From assembly GCA_023055425.1 (NCBI GenBank), contig JALGPY010000013.1:12933735-12997734 (forward strand): a stretch of DNA of 64,000 nucleotides, written 5' to 3'. The notes beneath the pieces were generated by a model that ran no database searches, had not been told where the DNA came from, and saw only the letters and a program-made list of their open reading frames with translations. The translations under genes and the position numbers were made by a program. The stretch comes from Linanthus parryae. Its lineage: Eukaryota; Streptophyta; Magnoliopsida; Ericales; Polemoniaceae. Within the stretch, counting starts at the first letter, position 1. Every line of letters begins with the position of its first letter. Below are positions 8,896 to 19,683 of the stretch, one piece after another.

Positions 8896-10595
8896 ATTGA
8901 CTTCTCCCATATAGAAGTCACGTCTTGTACATAAATAAATTAGTTTATCACTATTTCTTGCTTTGTTTTTTCTCTATTTACATTTTGTAGGTTGCTCTTA
9001 GAGGAAGATGGATGGTGCTTGGTGACTAAGAAGCTAAAATGAGGTCTTTCTATCCCCTTATCTCTTGCTAAGTTTGAATGCTCTTCCATTATTCTCACAC
9101 ATTGAGGACAATGTGATATTTTAGTTGGGGGGTGGAGTAGACTTATTTCTTGGTTAAATGGTCACTTGCATGATAATTCTTTCATTACTGATTTACATGA
9201 AAAATACAAAAAAATATGAAAAAAAAGTGAAAATCCAAAAAATTAAAAAATTAAAAAAAAAATGTGTGTAAACTTTTCATGAGAAGCATCACTCTTTTTC
9301 CCGTGTCAAACCATAATTTTCTTTTCTTTTTCTTTGATAGTTTTATTTATTTTAGCCTTTCATCTTGAGTCTAGATTCTACATTTTTTATTGATAACTTT
9401 ATTGAGTCTTAGGAAGTTATAGTTGAGTCACTTATTCAAAAAAAAATTGAGGAAAAAAAAAGAAAAATGAAAAAAGTGAAAAGGGGGAATTTTAGGAAGC
9501 TAGATGTTTTCAAAGAATGAAATTTCTTAGTCCATGTTATTTTTTATTTTATTTAATAAGGAATCCTTCGCTTATACTCAATACATCTACACCAATATCC
9601 CACATTCCGAGATATCAGGCGTTCTCACAAAGCGACACACTAAATTTACGTTTCATATTTAAGTCCTTCAAGCTAAGTTAATCACATAAACTTTGACGTC
9701 TTACTACTTTTGAAAAATGGTGTATTCTCTAAAGCTATTCGGACTCTACAAAAAGGATTTAATTCTCATTGTTTTTGGCGGTGGAAACTTGTAGCCCATT
9801 GGGGTGGTGGTGACCATGACACCTTATGCGATGCCTAAGAAATAGAGGGGTGTTCGGGGGATAAATGTCATGCCACCACCTAGATAGCCCCCTTGGTTTA
9901 GCTTAAAAAGCCCACTCGCTTGTATACTCCTCTATTTTATTGTGGGTCTTGAAGAACCTTGGATTAGATGTGGACATGTGTGGAAAAAAATGTTTAATGC
10001 AAAAGCCTCCAAAATGAGGAAAAATCGCACCACCTCCCAAAAGATCCACAAAAGGATCATACAAGCCCACAACCACATCCCCCACTCTAAAACTCGTTTT
10101 TATTCAAAGCTTTGGAGGTTCATCCTACATGGGTGCTTTTGAATAAGTATGAGAATGTCTAGTTTCATGTGATCGTTATTTTTGAAGGCATACTTTCTCT
10201 CGCAAATTGGACTTAATGAACAAGTTCCGTGGTTCACATGGGTCCACTTCTACCAAACACCGCACACATTTGTATGAGTATATGCTTATACGTCCATAGG
10301 CTTCTTTCTCAATCTTTTAGACTTTGAGAATTTATTTGTGGAAACATTTGTGCATTCTTCTTTTTCTCCCACCAAAAAAATTAAAATTAGCTAGTAATCT
10401 TCAGGAATTTTTTTTTTTTTGGGTTCTCACTTAGGATAGATAATGTGTGAGTGTGTTTGTAAATATTTGAGTCTAGTTTAGAATTGAGCCAAGGCTTGTC
10501 TTGTTGAGTGTGTGTCTCTCATGATTGGTTCTTCACTAGTTTACTACTTATATCGCTCTCTTTGCTCGAGGACGAGCAAAAGGCTACTTTGGGGG
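8896..10595 (+). other. 3' untranslated region of gypsy-like element
   Basis: A/T-rich with runs such as 9201-9270 and 9430-9490. It carries a first G-rich motif after ACATTGAGGACAATGTG (9099-9132) and a second after GAGGACGAGCAAAAGG (10568-10595), which directly precedes the LTR. ORFs at 9903-10142 on both strands overlap and have no family resemblance. Confidence 0.6.
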
Positions 10596-10596
10596 T
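10585..10596 (+). promoter_or_regulatory. Polypurine tract of gypsy-like element
   Basis: TACTTTGGGGGTG immediately before the LTR start; primes plus-strand DNA synthesis. The preceding CTCGAGGACGAGCAAAAG block is a familiar feature of this position in plant gypsy elements. Confidence 0.65.
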
Positions 10597-10597
10597 G

Positions 10598-12790
10598 TGT
10601 TAATGACTTAGAATTGCATGTTTTAGTATGTTAATGAACTCTTCATAATTTGCTAATATGTGTAATTCATATTTTATCTATTTTCTAAACTAATGCTTGT
10701 TTTCGTAGTTTTGGTTGTTTTTATCTTGTTTTGTAGGCAAAGACGTGTTTGGAATACTAGAGGCTAACTTGTGAGAGCTTAAATGATGGAGTAAAGAGAG
10801 TTGGAGGGAAGAGACGTGAAGAAGAAATTAGAAACGCTTGATTTGATTATTCAAGAAGCTAATTTGAAAGAAAAGTAAATAAAGAGACCAAGTTTAAAGA
10901 TAAAGCAAGTCAAAAGAACCAAAAGTCAAGGTAAAAGTTACTTTCAAGGTCCAAAGAATGAGAAATTCATCATTTTAGGGAGAAACAAAATTTTTCAAAA
11001 TTAAGATGGTCCTAATGAAGAGGATCTAGCATCTAGGGGAAGATTTTGGGTCAAATTGGAAGCCCCAAGTAAATGAGGGACCAAAGTGCAAAGAAGAAGA
11101 GTCATCTTCTTCCTCAAACCCGTCCAAAATGAACACTCCACCATGAAAGCTCCATTGAAACATCGTTTGAGCTCCAAATTGTCCAAAAACGGCCCCAAAT
11201 TGACCCCTAAACAACCCTATATGATCCCCACCTCTTCTAGACCTCCTTAAACACCCAAAACAACCCCGAAATCACCCAAACCCGATACCCACATAAACCC
11301 ACTTCATAGCCACGGTTAACCTCCAATTACTTCTTCCTTACTCCACCAAATCGACTTAAATCAAGGCCAAAACACTCCATAAACCATTATATACCTATTT
11401 GAGCCATCAATTTGGCCCAAAACCCAATAAATCGAAAAGCCCCAAGTTCTAGAGAACTTTTTGTTTGCTCTAAGAGAAAATGATGTGGATTTGCTCTAAC
11501 CATACAACACAGGACATGTCATGAGGAAAGAGAATGAGTGGCAGACAAAAGAAAGTGGATTCTTCCATGTTCCTGACGTGTCATGTGATGTATTGCAAAG
11601 AGCACCATGTCATATTTTCTCTTTGAGCAAGCAATAATTACTCCAAGTTCTAGGGTTCATATGGACCAATTGGGCATTCAATGACGGAGATGTTAGAAAC
11701 TCAATGGGACGGTTATGATTGATCCTTGGAGGCTAAGGAACCTATTTCAAGCTTCTATTTAAGCTAACAATTTGAGAAATTGGGGAATCTCTCTCTCTCT
11801 TTTCGCTCCCCTCTTAAAGGAGGCGAAAAATTCACTTTCTATCTCTATCGCTCTCGGTTCTGGCCGATTTTTGAGTTGTTCTTGAGTCTCTAAGCCTTGA
11901 GTAGGAGCCAAGAACAACCAAGGAGGAAGAGAGAACGAATTTGAGGCAAGTTTCATTGTTCTTCATTGATACTCATCGGGGCTCTTCATTTTTCTTAGCT
12001 TTTTCTTCATTTTTTTGGGGTTACTTGGCTACTTTTTGTTGATATTGAAGACTAGCTTGTGTATTCTTGAGTTGGAACTTGAATTGAATTAAAATGTTCA
12101 TGAATATGCTTGATATCTCTTGTGTTTCTCTCTTGGACATGAGTATCTAAGTTTGTTGTTGGTTGAAGTTGATGAATCTAGGTGTGTTGGGTGTGGATTC
12201 AATTCTTGAATCAATGAGTTGAGAAGTTCCTCTTGTGATTCATGTGTGAACAAGTGTTGGAATACAAATCTGATTCGTAGCTTCATCTTGTATGTGGATT
12301 CAAGATTGAATACACATCCTTGATTGTTGACACAACTTAGTTTTGGATTTCACTAGTGTTCTTCATGAATCACACTTGGATTTAACATTATAATCCACAC
12401 ATCTCCTTGGAAAAATCATTTGGGGGTTGGATTCATGCACAACACACCTAGACGATTCAACCAAGACCAACTCTTCTCTCTTTCCTACAAACTCTTTTTC
12501 AAGTTTTAGATTCTCTTTAATCAATTAGTCGTTTGCTTAGTTTCTTTGAATTGTTCAACAAATATCCTTGCTCCATCAAGTTTCTCTTGGTGGATTTTGA
12601 AGCTTGGCTAGCTAAAAAGCCTTTGAGGAATTTACTTTCATTTCACTAGTTAACTTTAGTTTAGTTAGTTGTTTAGTATATTTGTTAGTTTAGAGTGTTC
12701 CCTCTTTCCCAATCCTTGTGGAAATCGACCCCGTTCTTACTCAGGTACTACTTAGAACGATATTCCTATACTTGGAAATTATAGCAAACA
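10598..12790 (+). repeat. 3' LTR of gypsy-like element
   Basis: Begins TGTTAATGACTTAG right after the polypurine tract. It ends near ...TTATAGCAAACA (about 12790), after the phrase TCCTTGTGGAAATCGACCC, which is common near the end of plant Tat/Athila-type LTRs. About 2.2 kb. The 5' partner is outside the window, so the end is set by the TG...CA rule only. A 190-bp MITE is inserted at 11453. Confidence 0.6.
11453..11642. mobile_element. MITE, Mutator-like, 190 bp, with 11-bp target duplication
   Basis: Flanked by CCAAGTTCTAG at 11442-11452 and 11643-11653. The ends form inverted repeats (TTTGCTCTAAGAGAAAAT at left; complement of the right end GCTTGCTCAAAGAGAAAAT). A 9-11-bp duplication with AT-rich inverted ends fits MULE-type MITEs. 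No coding capacity. Confidence 0.75.
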
Positions 12791-12803
12791 CTCATCCATG
12801 AGG

Positions 12804-12895
12804 ACCTGCTACAGTTCCTAAAGGTACAAAAAGAGTAATTATTTGATTGGTTTTTTTCTTTAAATTAGTCGGGCGTTGCACCTGCTACAGTTCCT
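12804..12895. repeat. 16-bp direct repeat flanking a 60-bp segment
   Basis: ACCTGCTACAGTTCCT occurs at 12804-12819 and 12880-12895. The 60 bp between contain a T-run but no obvious element ends. It may be a short retro-insertion, or filler DNA from break repair. Confidence 0.6.
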
Positions 12896-13053
12896 CAATA
12901 TTACAACGTATGGAACAAATGCATTGAAGAAAATAAGAGTACATACAACAGTAGAGACATGAGTTCAGATAGTGGTTGGGCCAGGATTTGGGGGTGGGGG
13001 CAAAAGTTCAAAAATCTGTATTCATACACAAACGTCGGAAAAAAGACTATATA
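12896..13053. other. Unassigned sequence left of Helitron
   Basis: No ORF or repeat is recognisable. It is the left flank of the Helitron and should be contiguous with 16325 in an empty allele. Confidence 0.4.
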
Positions 13054-13366
13054 TCTTCTCTACTATAAAAAGCTGAAAGAGCTTTTAGTGTTTAACACCT
13101 ATATGTGTTTTACACTTTTGAGAGTTTAACACTTCTATGTGTTTTCTCCCATTTTGGGTTTTCTACATTTTTCAGTTCGCCAAAAATGCCCTTAAATAAA
13201 AGCAAGATTTACCACTTTCTTGTAACTCCTTCGTTCCATTACCACCTCGCATTAATTTCTTACATTTTTTTTTGCCTATTAAGAGAAGCTACTGAATGAT
13301 TTCTCTCAATTATTTTTCATCTTATTGTCTCTCACAGCATCAGGCAATGTATGTTCGGTCTTTCTG

Positions 13367-13515
13367 ACTCCTCAAAAATCAACAGCTAGCCTCATCATCA
13401 GCTAATCAAGTAATTTTGGCTCCTCCAAAATATCAGCAGATAACCTCATCATCCTGGTAATGAGATAATTTCAGCTCCTACAAATTTCAACAACTAGCCT
13501 CATCGTTGTTTTGGG
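13367..13515. repeat. Imperfect tandem repeat of about 54 bp in Helitron
   Basis: About 2.6 units sharing GCTCCT.CAAAA, a run of CAGC/ACTAGCCTCATC and TAATTTTG/TAATTTCAG. Units are diverged. Confidence 0.6.
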
Positions 13516-14790
13516 CGTTCTCTTATCATGAGGCTCTAATCTTATTTAGTTATTTAATTGATCATGAGGCTAAAATTTCTATTAGTGATATTTATTTTTG
13601 TGAAGAACATCGTTTCAGGATTTGAAGGCTATGCTGGTTACTTGATTTCATTCGTCTCTCCAATTATAGTGTGTCGTTTATATTGTTTCCTCATTCCTAA
13701 TTGGTCTGATTTGGATTGTCTATCCATTTATAGTTCTGTGACTTACATAGTCTCCATATTCATAAGTATGTCTGCTCCTACTCGGCGTTCAGCCCCAAAT
13801 GATCGTCTATCAATTCATGAGCGATGCATTAAAGTATAGTCGACTACGGATACACACATAGTCTTATTCCTTAATCTAGAGGTTATATATTTCAGATTTG
13901 TTTCTATTAAGTTGTGTTTTGCTCACATAACTGTTTTGTCTCTCAGGTAATCGAACTTCCTTTTCAGTTTCTATCTACTACGAATTGGTATATGCTACTT
14001 GATTCTTCTCAGTTGACCGTTTCCTCTTCCTCGTGGGTTCCGATACGGTACGGCTTTAATTCTATATGTCTTCAATTAAGTTTTCGTGTTGTTGTGCACA
14101 TGAATAGTCCAAAGATTGATCATGTAATCTGTTTTCTAAGAGTTATTATTCATGTTGGGTTTGTTTGAATAACAAAGCATGAAAGATGTTCGGATTTAGG
14201 TGATTTCTTTGCTTCAATTTTGATACGAACATCAATCTTTTTGCGCTTTTTGAAAATTTAATTTGTGTTAGTAAGTTGTGGCCGATTTTCGTTGAAGATT
14301 CATAAGAGATTTAGTGTATATAAAAATATTGATGAAATAACAGGGCTCAAGTGTGAGAAAAACTGAACTGTTAGCAAGAGTACCCCCATTTCGTTGGAAG
14401 GAGAGGACAAGTAAGACATTGTTCTGGTTATTTACCGTAAGTATGTGAAATTAACATGCTTTAGGAATATGTCTTAATTTAGTTTCTTAGATATGGCTGA
14501 AGCAAACTAAATGTTAAATGAATCATAACATGTCTGTACAGTTGAGAACTAAAGGAGAATTGCCGAAAGAAAAAATTGGGTTAACCTGATAGCAAATCTC
14601 ATAGCTTGGCAATAATTTCATTTGGATTGTCTGTTATTTTAAAATTATGAAGTCACAGTATCTTCATTTCATTTTCGATTTCTTAAATTTCTGATGGTCA
14701 AATTTTGATCTTGAACATTTCCTGGAACTTATAGTGATTTGCATATAACTGAACCACTGATATCCCATTGGTAAGTTAATTGTACATAAA
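13516..14790. other. Helitron internal sequence without recognised genes
   Basis: Contains ORFs of 93 (13558-13839) and 84 codons (13914-14168). The first starts with a hydrophobic run (LKFLLVIFIFVKNIV) but has no homologue I recognise and no supporting structure. It may be captured intron or UTR sequence. Confidence 0.4.
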
Positions 14791-14810
14791 CTTATGACCC
14801 TGTGCTTTCT

Positions 14811-14873
<63 letters not shown>

Positions 14874-14886
14874 TATGACCCTGTGC
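14791..14886 (+). mobile_element. Poly(A) micro-insertion with 15-bp target duplication
   Basis: CTTATGACCCTGTGC occurs at 14791-14805 and again at 14872-14886. Between them lie only TTTCTC and an uninterrupted run of 60 A (14812-14871). Target duplication plus a 3' poly(A) tail is the signature of LINE-type target-primed reverse transcription, here with almost nothing but tail copied. The purity of the run suggests a recent event, or an assembly length artefact. Confidence 0.8.
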
Positions 14887-16020
14887 GAAGCTTACCATGA
14901 TTATTGATTAACAATAAATTTTATCCCCTTTCCCTACAAGGTTAAGATGACTTAGATGTCACATTTTTTAGTTTAACATATGTATTCTAATTCATTTTGA
15001 AAATATGTACTCTAATTTTATCGACATTCACAATTTAGCATTGTCAGTTTTTATTCAAAAAGACATTTAGATAAATTTAATGATTATACCACTGGGTAAT
15101 CTCTTAAATTTGAAGGACATATTTTACTCTTCAGGGTTTTCTCTTCTATAGGAAACATAGAACGAGAAGCATATGTGTAAAGTTCTTTCCTCAAATATCT
15201 TTTATTTGTTTCACGTCTGTGTTCTTTTATGCTTTTTCTATGTTCTAGGCGGAAGCAGAAGTGTTAAGGCTGTAGCAGGAAACAGATAAATTGTTGATTT
15301 ACTTGTAAACCTTCTCAAAGGAGCTTTTATGACTTAGCACAGGGAACATCTAAGGCTGTCCAAAATGAAATCATAAACTTCTGTTTATACTAGCTAATCA
15401 AATTCGGAAGGAAAGACGTTTGTGCAGCATATAAGCTAGCTGAGAAAGCACTGTCCATAGATGGATCCACCAGCATTTGTTTCACCTATAGGAGGTTGTG
15501 TACATTGTGTATTTGTTGACAAAATACCTGTTGTTTGTCAAAATGAAAGATCATTAGAAATTTCTATTGGCTAATCCAGCCGATATTAGCTTCTCTCTCT
15601 GTTTAGGAAAAATTAATTTTCATGTTCTAAGGTTGGCACTTAAATACGGGCTCATGGAGTATAACTAAGAATTTAATCTTCCCCTTTCACTAATCTCTTA
15701 ATAATTTTACATTTACTCAAACATGTATATACTCTGTTCTTTACATTGATTCATGGAAAAGTCGGGATTTAGTCAAACATTTGATTGTATGTAGGTTGAA
15801 GTAATGAATTTGAATTCTGTTTAAAAAAACAAAAAGATAATGAAATAAAAAAGTGAAACTAATGCTTTTACTTATGTGTTTTTGAGAAGTTTTTAAATTT
15901 ACTCCGAATGAATAGAAAGATAATTTCACTCTAAAAAAAAGAAATATAATTTTGTGAACATTTATGTGACTTTTGCACAAATTTTTTATTGTTACAAATC
16001 TTTTTAATATGTGATTACAA
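14887..16020. other. Helitron internal sequence, AT-rich
   Basis: No gene recognised. The minus-strand ORF at 15741-15980 is low-complexity (Phe/Leu/His-rich) and unsupported. Confidence 0.4.
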
Positions 16021-16092
16021 ATGGGCGCTAGCTCACTGGTAGAGTATTTGGAACTCTCGTATGATGTCCCGGGTTAGAACCCGGCTAGACGT
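16021..16092 (+). other. tRNA-derived sequence (SINE head or tRNA pseudogene)
   Basis: GCTAGCTCACTGGTAGAG matches an A box with D-arm. CCCGGGTTAGAACCCGG gives a five-pair T-arm stem with a B box in which GTTC has become GTTA. Spacing is tRNA-like. The acceptor ends do not pair well and the B-box change would weaken transcription, so a functional tRNA is unlikely. A SINE head is the best reading; no clear SINE tail or target duplication was found. It lies inside the Helitron, 230 bp from its 3' end. Confidence 0.55.
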
Positions 16093-16324
16093 AGGATATG
16101 ATATAATTCCTCAAATGTGTGTATGTGGGTTTTGAATAGATTGAGAGTTTCTTTTCTTGATTTCAACAACATTTGAAGAAAAATAAATATATACCATTGT
16201 AATTAAAAACCTCACCAATTCGATTTAGAATTTGATTAAGAGTTGTCGATGCTAGATTTTACTAATAACTAATCTTACATCTTAGGTGTTGCGTACCACG
16301 TGCAACGCACGTGCACTAAACTAG

Positions 16325-17879
16325 TCATTACAAAAGAAGTTTGTGTCATTCCTCTCTATTTTGGCTTGCCATGGGTTCCCTATGGTGGAAGAAATTACAT
16401 CCATTTCCTTGAACTACTTGTTTCATTAGTAATCAATTCCATGCATAATAAGGTAAGAGTAAAATAGTTGCAAGTTCAGCGAGTTAAAATGGTCATCATA
16501 CAAGTTTGAATTGTGTCATCATAAGTACTCAAATGTTTCAATAGTTTTGCTTCATACATGATTAGTCATAGGTGAATGAACAACTGGAACTTGACTTTGG
16601 ATATCCAACATAACTACTCAAAAAACAATTAGAACATGTAGCAGGTTCAAATAAGGTATGCACCACAAGTTCAGTCTAGCAATGTCTAGGCATAGGGAGG
16701 GTAGTTTATATGCCTAGGGGTAAGTCATCGCGAGAGAATTACATCAAAACAAACTTCAATTTAGTATAATGAGAAATACCATCAGCAAATAATTGGACAT
16801 CCATGCTTCCATAGGGATCATGATTAAGGACACCGAGTTTTTTCATGACCTGATACTACTTAGTGATTGTAGTATTTTACTGCATGTTAAATATTGCAAA
16901 TCATTTTATCAGTAAATGCCATGCTACTATTGTTTAAAATATTCAAAACCATAAGAAAGTGGTTCAGAAGATGGCAATTAGTATTTGAGAGAATAATGAT
17001 ACATGGAGAAGAGATAATTCATAGAAATTAAACTTTGACTAATCCATGAGAACATACTAACTTAATAATTTTGAGAGTCTTTTTTCTATTTGAGAAGCGC
17101 GGGACTGCATACTGTAAATTAAGGAGTCAAAATTATAGATCACTAATTTATTGAAAAATTGATCGAAATCACTAATAATTTAAAGATTAAAATGCTGTTG
17201 ATACAAATGAATATATCAAGTTCTAGCTTCTTTGTTTTGATCTGAGATCAAGTTCCATCTTTGGTTTTTTTCTCTCTCTTTTTTTTTTTTATTTTTTATT
17301 TACTGACACAAACTAATTGGTGAAACCCAAGTTTCTTCAAAAGTTAGTTTAGGAAAACACAAATCCAAAGTTGTCAAAACAAAATCCATACCAAACATCT
17401 CAACAATGTTCAAAACTAACCAAAACTGAATAAACTAAAATAAGAAAAACATACCAAGTGAATTACAAACTTGCTGCATCAAAAAATTGAACAGAACCTC
17501 ATACCAAACTGACCTTATAAGGACCATTTAAAAAATAAATAAAAAAATAGTGCACTATGGGCTCCTCCTACTCTTCACCCAAATCAAGATTTGTTTTCAC
17601 TCCGTACACCCCAGTGCAGGTTCTGCTATTATTACTCGGTTCTATTTTCATAGAATTTGGGTTGGAGGTCCAAGAACAAACACATCAGCTTCTCCTTGCA
17701 TACACGGAACAGCTGAAGATACATAAATGTTGGGTCTCAAAAACCTTTTATTACTAAATTTTAACCCTAGGCCGCCTAATCAGTCCCAAATCATATATTG
17801 CCAACCCTAAACAAATATATCAACTTAGACATCAAGTCTAGAAAATAGGGGAGAGGTCCATTAGGGATGATTAAGACCC
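16325..17879. other. Unassigned AT-rich sequence
   Basis: Right flank of the Helitron. No recognisable gene or complete element. A 66-codon ORF at 17557-17757 (hydrophobic centre VLLLLLGSIFIEF) has no family resemblance. It may contain the undetected left part of the CACTA element ending at 18432. Confidence 0.35.
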
Positions 17880-18432
17880 AGAGTAAGAGGAAAAATGAGG
17901 GGACGATCTTACCTTCAATCTGCGGAAGAAGACGAAGTGGTGCTTCCACTCCTATTCCGAGTTGTTCCGACTACCCCTGGAGACTGCAGTTCAATCAACC
18001 ACTGAATCAATTTACACTCTGATTTCGAGTACCAGAGATTTATCAATGGAAAGAGAGAGTAAAGAGATTTATCAATGGAGATTTCGAGTACCAGAGATTT
18101 ACCTGAGGCCCGTTCGACTCAATTCCACCACCGATTGATGGTGGCGCAACAACTTCCGCAGAGACGAGGGTTTTCTCAGAACTGAACGTGGAGTGAAAGT
18201 TGGGGGAAGGGAAGAGGGGAAACAGAGATAAAATTATTTAGAAGAACATAGTATTAATTAGAAGAACGTAGAGTGTCGATTTTAAAAGATAAATACGACA
18301 ATTATTTAGAAGAACGTAGTATTAATTATTTGTACGACGGCCGGACAAGAAACGTCATTTAGTTATAAAATACGACGGTCAAGCTGGCCATAGTAATTTT
18401 TGGCCGTCGTATTTGGCTTTTTTTTTGTAGTG
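17880..18432 (+). mobile_element. CACTA transposon, right terminal part
   Basis: Ends ...TTTTTTTTGTAGTG at 18432, the complement of a CACTACAAAAAA terminus. It is preceded by subterminal repeat words (TACGACGG at 18332 and 18370, GGCCGTCGTA at 18402) of the kind bound by CACTA transposases. No matching left CACTA terminus was found upstream, so the left boundary is arbitrary. Within it, GATTTCGAGTACCAGAGATTTA(T/C)C is repeated around 18020-18105 (local tandem duplication). The terminus abuts a copia LTR scrap that begins ATATCAACC. Confidence 0.7.
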
Positions 18433-18530
18433 ATATCAACCTACCCACATACTAGTCTATATTCATCGTCCTGTTAATGAATGTAGTGGACTAGGAATAT
18501 TCAAGATAAAAACACATTTGCAATCTTTTG
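18433..18530 (-). repeat. Fragment of copia LTR (family related to C1/C3)
   Basis: ATATCAACCTACCCACATACTAGTC and CTAGGAATATTCAAGATAAAAACAC correspond, in order, to 3530-3615 in the C1 LTR and 24165-24255 in the C3 LTR. About 100 bp survive between a CACTA end and CACTA internal sequence, so this is probably the target in which CACTA copies landed. Confidence 0.7.
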
Positions 18531-19683
18531 TTAAGCTACTATTGTTACTATATATAGGCTGGCTTTAATTTGGTGGCTAAAGTTATAATTTATGTCAGGC
18601 ACAAAGTCTACAAAATAGTGTGAACAAGGCTGAGATAACTGATCCTCCTAAGAGTGGAAGGAGAAGCTTTTCGCGGATCCGGGATAAGGTATTCAATTTT
18701 TGTTACTTTCCAAGCCTTTTGTTAATTACATATAAATATATACACATTTTCCCATCTATTTTTTAACTAGAAGATGTTTGTGAAACTTTGTGCAATATTG
18801 AATACGAAGTAACATTTAAATGCATTACGTTTGATATTGTTATATAGTTAGAAAAGGATGGGAGGCCAAATAACTGCTGTGAAGTATACATTGTGACAAG
18901 AGGAGGAGATTCAAAGACTCTAGTAAGGAGTTATATTCTGTAAATATAAATACAAGCATGTTCAGTTCATCTTCATATATGAGGTGGGAGGCCAAATATT
19001 ATACTAACACATTTGTTTCGTAGGCGGAGATCAGAGGAAAACTCAATTCTACTACACAAGAGGAACAAACAACCGAGTATCGTGACGAAGTTTTCACTGA
19101 TGTTTTGGGACCAGACAGACAGGGCCGTGTGAAATGTTTGGGCAATGGTTTATGTCCAACTAAAGTATTTGGATCCAGTAACTCCAAATCTTCGAAGAAA
19201 CAGGTTGCTCAGTTGCAGTCTCAATTAGAAGAAATGAGGTATGCTAATGAAGAAACTCATGATCGATTGAAAGCAATGGAAGCTCAATCGTCATCTATGA
19301 AAAGAATTTTTACTTCGTTTTTAGGCAGAGGTGCGGGTGACGGCTCGATTCAACCTGACATGACACATATGAGGGACTTCTTTGCTTCTATTTTTGGAGG
19401 TGCAAGTGACCACTCAACCATTCCACTACCGGTTGATCCATCAGCTGCTGCACCACGTACGACTCCATCGTCATCTCATGCTATTACTCCTCCCCTTCGC
19501 AATCCAAAACCCCCAAGTACCGCTCCTCCTCCATCACTTTGAAATCCAATACCCTCAAGTACGGATCCTCCTCCATCACTTCGCAATCTAAAATCATCAG
19601 CTACTCCTCTATCTTCTCCACCAACATCTAATCAGATTAATGGCACAAATTATGCTCGAGAACAGACAGTCGGGACTTATCAG

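Larger units (their letters stand above)
3732..12790 (+). mobile_element. Ty3/gypsy-like element, 3' portion (interrupted host of two insertions)
   Basis: Joined across the insert at 4286-8524, this gives an ORF remnant, an A-rich 3' UTR, a polypurine tract and a 3' LTR. Two stretches of the type (GAGGAC...TTGGGGGTG) occur, at 9105-9132 and 10567-10597. This is the layout at the 3' end of plant Tat/Athila-type gypsy elements, where a CGAGGACGAGCAAAAG-like block precedes the tract. No protease, RT or integrase is visible; either they lie left of the window or the element is non-autonomous. Exact lineage is inference. Confidence 0.7.
13054..16324 (+). mobile_element. Non-autonomous Helitron (3.3 kb)
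   Basis: The 5' end is TCTTCTCTACTATAAAAAGC (13054; the canonical TCTCTACTAT starts at 13057). The 3' end is CTAG (16321-16324), preceded by a perfect 7-bp stem CACGTGC/GCACGTG (16297-16303 and 16307-16313, 3-nt loop) 11 bases from the terminus. With the start at 13054 the element lies between A (13053) and T (16325), the expected AT target without duplication. No Rep/helicase coding is present. It contains short imperfect repeats, a poly(A) micro-insertion and a tRNA-like stretch. Captured gene exons were not recognised. Confidence 0.88.

Noticed and set aside
16021..16092. Functional tRNA gene
   Set aside because: B box is mutated, acceptor stem does not pair, and it is embedded in a Helitron; kept only as a tRNA-derived sequence.
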